Source: Candidatus Methanovirga basalitermitum
GTDB taxonomy: Archaea; Methanobacteriota; Methanobacteria; Methanobacteriales; Methanobacteriaceae
Length of the DNA stretch: 7,241 nt
Reading direction: 5' to 3'
Assembly: GCA_031284445.1 (NCBI GenBank)
Contig: JAISZW010000151.1
Span: forward strand, 1-7,241
Positions 5,673 through 7,241 of this stretch are shown piece after piece; position 1 is the first letter of the stretch; each line of letters opens with the position of its first letter. Made by a program: the position numbers and the translations under genes. The notes under the pieces were generated by a model. That model was given only the letters and a program-made list of their open reading frames with translations, ran no database searches and had not been told where the DNA came from.

Positions 5673-6689
5673 ATGGAAGATTCAACAACAATTTTTAATG
5701 ATATTAAATTATTTAAAAATCAAGATGAATTTGTGATTTCATCTGAAAATAGCTTATCAGTTCTTGGAGATTTAAATAATTCCAAAGGATACGATACAAT
5801 CAATAAGATCTTAATTAACAATGTAGGTAAAGTTGAAGAATATTCTATTTCCCATAACTTTCAATACAACAGATACTACACCCAAAATTCAGATAATTTA
5901 ATCATTATAAATTTTGCTAACAGTTATCTAAAAACCAATACATTCAATGGTCTAAAGTTAATAATGAATAAAAAAGATTCAAAACTTGATTTAGGTCAAA
6001 TCATTATTATCAACAATAAATTAACACATAAAGAATTATTAGAACTTTATAAGATAGGAATTAAAAACAAGGAAAAATATTTTAACTATAGGAAACTTCC
6101 ATCAACAATTCAAAATTTCTTAAATTCAAACGAATTCTTAGCCATAGCTTCAAAAACATCTTCAAATAATTCAAATAAAGATTTTGAATATATTAAAGAA
6201 GAATTTATTAATTCTATGTCTAAATCATATTCAAACTTCTTTAAGGAGTTAGATGTTGATTTTGGAATTTTAGATTATATATATAGTTTAGGCTTCAATA
6301 TAGATGACCTTGTAGATGCAGGAATGGAACTATTAGTTGGTGTTGAAAATACTGATGAAATTAGAGATAAGCTAAAAAATCAACTATTAAGTTCTATTTC
6401 AGACATTAATGTAATTGCACTAATCATTGCAGCTATCAGAACTGAAGAAGACTTCATGGGAAAAACCCTTCGAGAAGTTAATGTTGATGACGATCCAGCA
6501 TATCTGTATACTGATGAGGTTTTAGGTTTAGCTATTGCAAACCAGATAGCTGGAACAAAAGCAACATTTAATTTTAAAAGGTACGACGAAAATAAACCAG
6601 GAATATTATCAAAATTAGACCCAATGACAGACGATATATTCGCTGGTTTAATAGCTGGATCAATGTCTAAAATATTTGATGAGCATTAG
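5673..6689 (+). CDS. cbiS: CbiS-like corrinoid salvage protein (degenerate CbiZ half plus CobZ/PgpA half)
   Basis: CbiS of methanogens fuses an adenosylcobinamide amidohydrolase (CbiZ) to an alpha-ribazole-5'-phosphate phosphatase (CobZ, PgpA family), acting in cobamide salvage and assembly. The C-terminal half (about 180-338) is clear: DDLVDAGMELLVGVEN, a helical core, then TDEVLGLAIANQIAG (280-294), FKRYDENKPG (301-310) and TDDIFAGLIAGSMSK (319-333), matching the acidic metal-binding motifs of PgpA/CobZ. The first half is a weaker match: NSLSVLGDLNN...INKILINNV (26-51) resembles the CbiZ opening, where a Gly-Gly pair usually follows the N, and GQIIIINNKLT...NKEKYFNYRKLP (108-143) resembles its GTIN...EAK end. 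At about 150 residues it is shorter than a typical CbiZ, so amidohydrolase activity is doubtful. ATG 5673 has only a weak Shine-Dalgarno (GATGAG). There is no membrane segment. It has no close partner gene. A plain alpha-ribazole phosphatase is the alternative. Confidence 0.7.
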   Translation: MEDSTTIFNDIKLFKNQDEFVISSENSLSVLGDLNNSKGYDTINKILINNVGKVEEYSISHNFQYNRYYTQNSDNLIIINFANSYLKTNTFNGLKLIMNKKDSKLDLGQIIIINNKLTHKELLELYKIGIKNKEKYFNYRKLPSTIQNFLNSNEFLAIASKTSSNNSNKDFEYIKEEFINSMSKSYSNFFKELDVDFGILDYIYSLGFNIDDLVDAGMELLVGVENTDEIRDKLKNQLLSSISDINVIALIIAAIRTEEDFMGKTLREVNVDDDPAYLYTDEVLGLAIANQIAGTKATFNFKRYDENKPGILSKLDPMTDDIFAGLIAGSMSKIFDEH

Positions 6690-6902
6690 ATAAACTTCAA
6701 GCTTTTTAAAAACAAAGAATCTTCAATCTGACCTTTGTCACTAAAATTAGCTTATAGTATTTAATTTATACTAATTATAGTAGAAATACTTATCTTTAAA
6801 AATTATATCATTAGTAATTACTTCATAAATTTAAATATAAATAATTTAACATTAATATTTCAATTAATTGATTTATAATAATTATTTTTTTAAATAAATA
6901 AG

Positions 6903-6939
6903 AAAAATTGTTATTTTATTATTAAAAAAACTGAGCAAC
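6903..6939 (+). repeat. Downstream copy of the pair flanking the cbiS-like gene
   Basis: AAAAATTGTTATTTTA (6903-6918) and ACTGAGCAAC (6930-6939) match the blocks at 5593-5617 with one difference each, separated here by 11 A/T bases. Direct orientation is kept. Confidence 0.45.
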
Positions 6940-6997
6940 GATTATTTTTTAGTCCAAAAACCACTAAAAGTATTTGATTAAATGATTATATAGCTTA

Positions 6998-7008
6998 TTT
7001 TTTTTTTT
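6998..7008 (+). terminator. T11 tract downstream of the cbiS-like gene
   Basis: Eleven consecutive Ts form the longest T-run in the window and would be an efficient archaeal terminator for plus-strand transcripts. It lies about 310 bases after the cbiS-like stop, so earlier T-tracts such as 6885-6891 may act first. Confidence 0.4.
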
Positions 7009-7111
7009 AAATATAACTATTGTATTAATTTATATTAAAAATAATAGCTATTGAAAGAATTTTACTTATATATTTATTATATTTATAAAAGATTTATCTA
7101 AAATTGAGGAT

Positions 7112-7118
7112 AAAAAAA
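7112..7118 (-). terminator. T-tract on the minus strand after the convergent gene
   Basis: The A7 run reads as TTTTTTT on the minus strand, 25 bases after that gene's stop codon, in an A/T-only setting. It is a plausible archaeal terminator. A T7 run at 7137-7143 could likewise stop plus-strand read-through. Confidence 0.35.
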
Positions 7119-7142
7119 TAAATATATAGGGTTCTATTTTTT

Positions 7143-7241
7143 TCATGATTCTGCAAGCCTTTGCAGGTCTGTTTTTCCGCTGTATCCGAGTGTTGTGAGT
7201 ATCCCTGCTAAAAATACATGCAATATCGCTGTTTTTTTAGC
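7143..7241 (-). CDS. C-terminal 32 residues of an unidentified convergent gene
   Basis: On the minus strand the frame is open from the window edge for 32 codons and ends with TGA at 7145-7143. The peptide contains HVFLAGILTTLGYSGKTDL and ends QRLAES. Its composition (A, L, G, T) is protein-like and unlike the surrounding N/I/K/Y-rich noncoding translations. The DNA is also clearly richer in G and C than the spacer beside it, with CTC, CTG, GGG and AGG codons rarely used elsewhere in the window. Together these support a real coding end. The C-terminus looks like a hydrophobic helix followed by a short polar tail. I do not recognise the family; the higher GC could mark a conserved, highly expressed gene or one of different origin. 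Confidence 0.65.
   Translation of the reverse strand, partial: AKKTAILHVFLAGILTTLGYSGKTDLQRLAES

Larger units (their letters stand above)
6690..7142. other. AT-rich spacer between convergent genes
   Basis: All frames are closed by frequent stops and no gene is supported. The stretch holds a T7 tract at 6885-6891, the second flanking repeat copy (6903-6939), a T11 tract (6998-7008) and A/T runs near the end that would terminate the minus-strand gene. No structured RNA or repeat array was seen. Confidence 0.65.

Noticed and set aside
1..7241. CRISPR array, tRNA, rRNA or insertion sequence
   Set aside because: No regularly spaced repeats, no cloverleaf-like GC-rich segments, and no transposase motifs or terminal repeats were found by reading both strands.

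Overview
The window is very AT-rich, with tightly A/T-biased codons, long gene-poor AT-rich spacers and T-tracts after genes. Gene content points to a methanogenic archaeon of the Methanobacteriales, most likely Methanobrevibacter or a close relative. The pointers are a CbiS-type protein (CbiZ-like plus CobZ/PgpA domains), an archaeal-looking purD followed by argF, and a relic of a non-ribosomal peptide synthetase (NRPS), a family known among archaea from rumen Methanobrevibacter. The genus is an inference from gene content and composition; there is no rRNA here to settle it.

Layout. 2-820 (+): 3' part of a TIM-barrel, U32-peptidase-like protein whose start lies upstream of the window. 821-1508: a gene-free AT-rich spacer with two perfect inverted repeats. 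1509-1811 (+): a 100-residue coiled-coil protein with one C-terminal membrane helix, behind a very good Shine-Dalgarno. 1867-2158 (+): a decayed small gene (about 97 residues before decay) with two single-base frame breaks and one nonsense codon. 2319-3635 and 3670-4581 (+): intact purD and argF, 34 bases apart and probably co-transcribed. 4689-about 5327 (+): an NRPS adenylation-domain pseudogene that loses frame at a poly-A run inside the ATP-binding core motif and then stops resembling NRPS. 5328-5672: a spacer with two adjacent short dyads. 5673-6689 (+): cbiS-like gene with a shortened CbiZ-like half and a well-kept CobZ/PgpA half. 6690-7142: a gene-free AT-rich spacer with T-tracts. 7143-7241 (-): C-terminal 32 codons of a convergent gene of noticeably higher GC, unidentified.

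How it fits together. purD (second step of the purine pathway branch from phosphoribosylamine) and argF (ornithine to citrulline) are core anabolic genes; cbiS would serve corrinoid salvage and assembly, which methanogens need for methyltransferases. The rest looks like accessory material in decay: an NRPS relic beside argF and a small, partly broken gene pair upstream of purD. I found no tRNA, rRNA, CRISPR array, transposase or complete new multi-gene system. The points most worth following are the NRPS relic, the broken gene downstream of the coiled-coil membrane protein, the repeated TTGnACAAGTTCAAT dyad and the pair of related sequences flanking cbiS.
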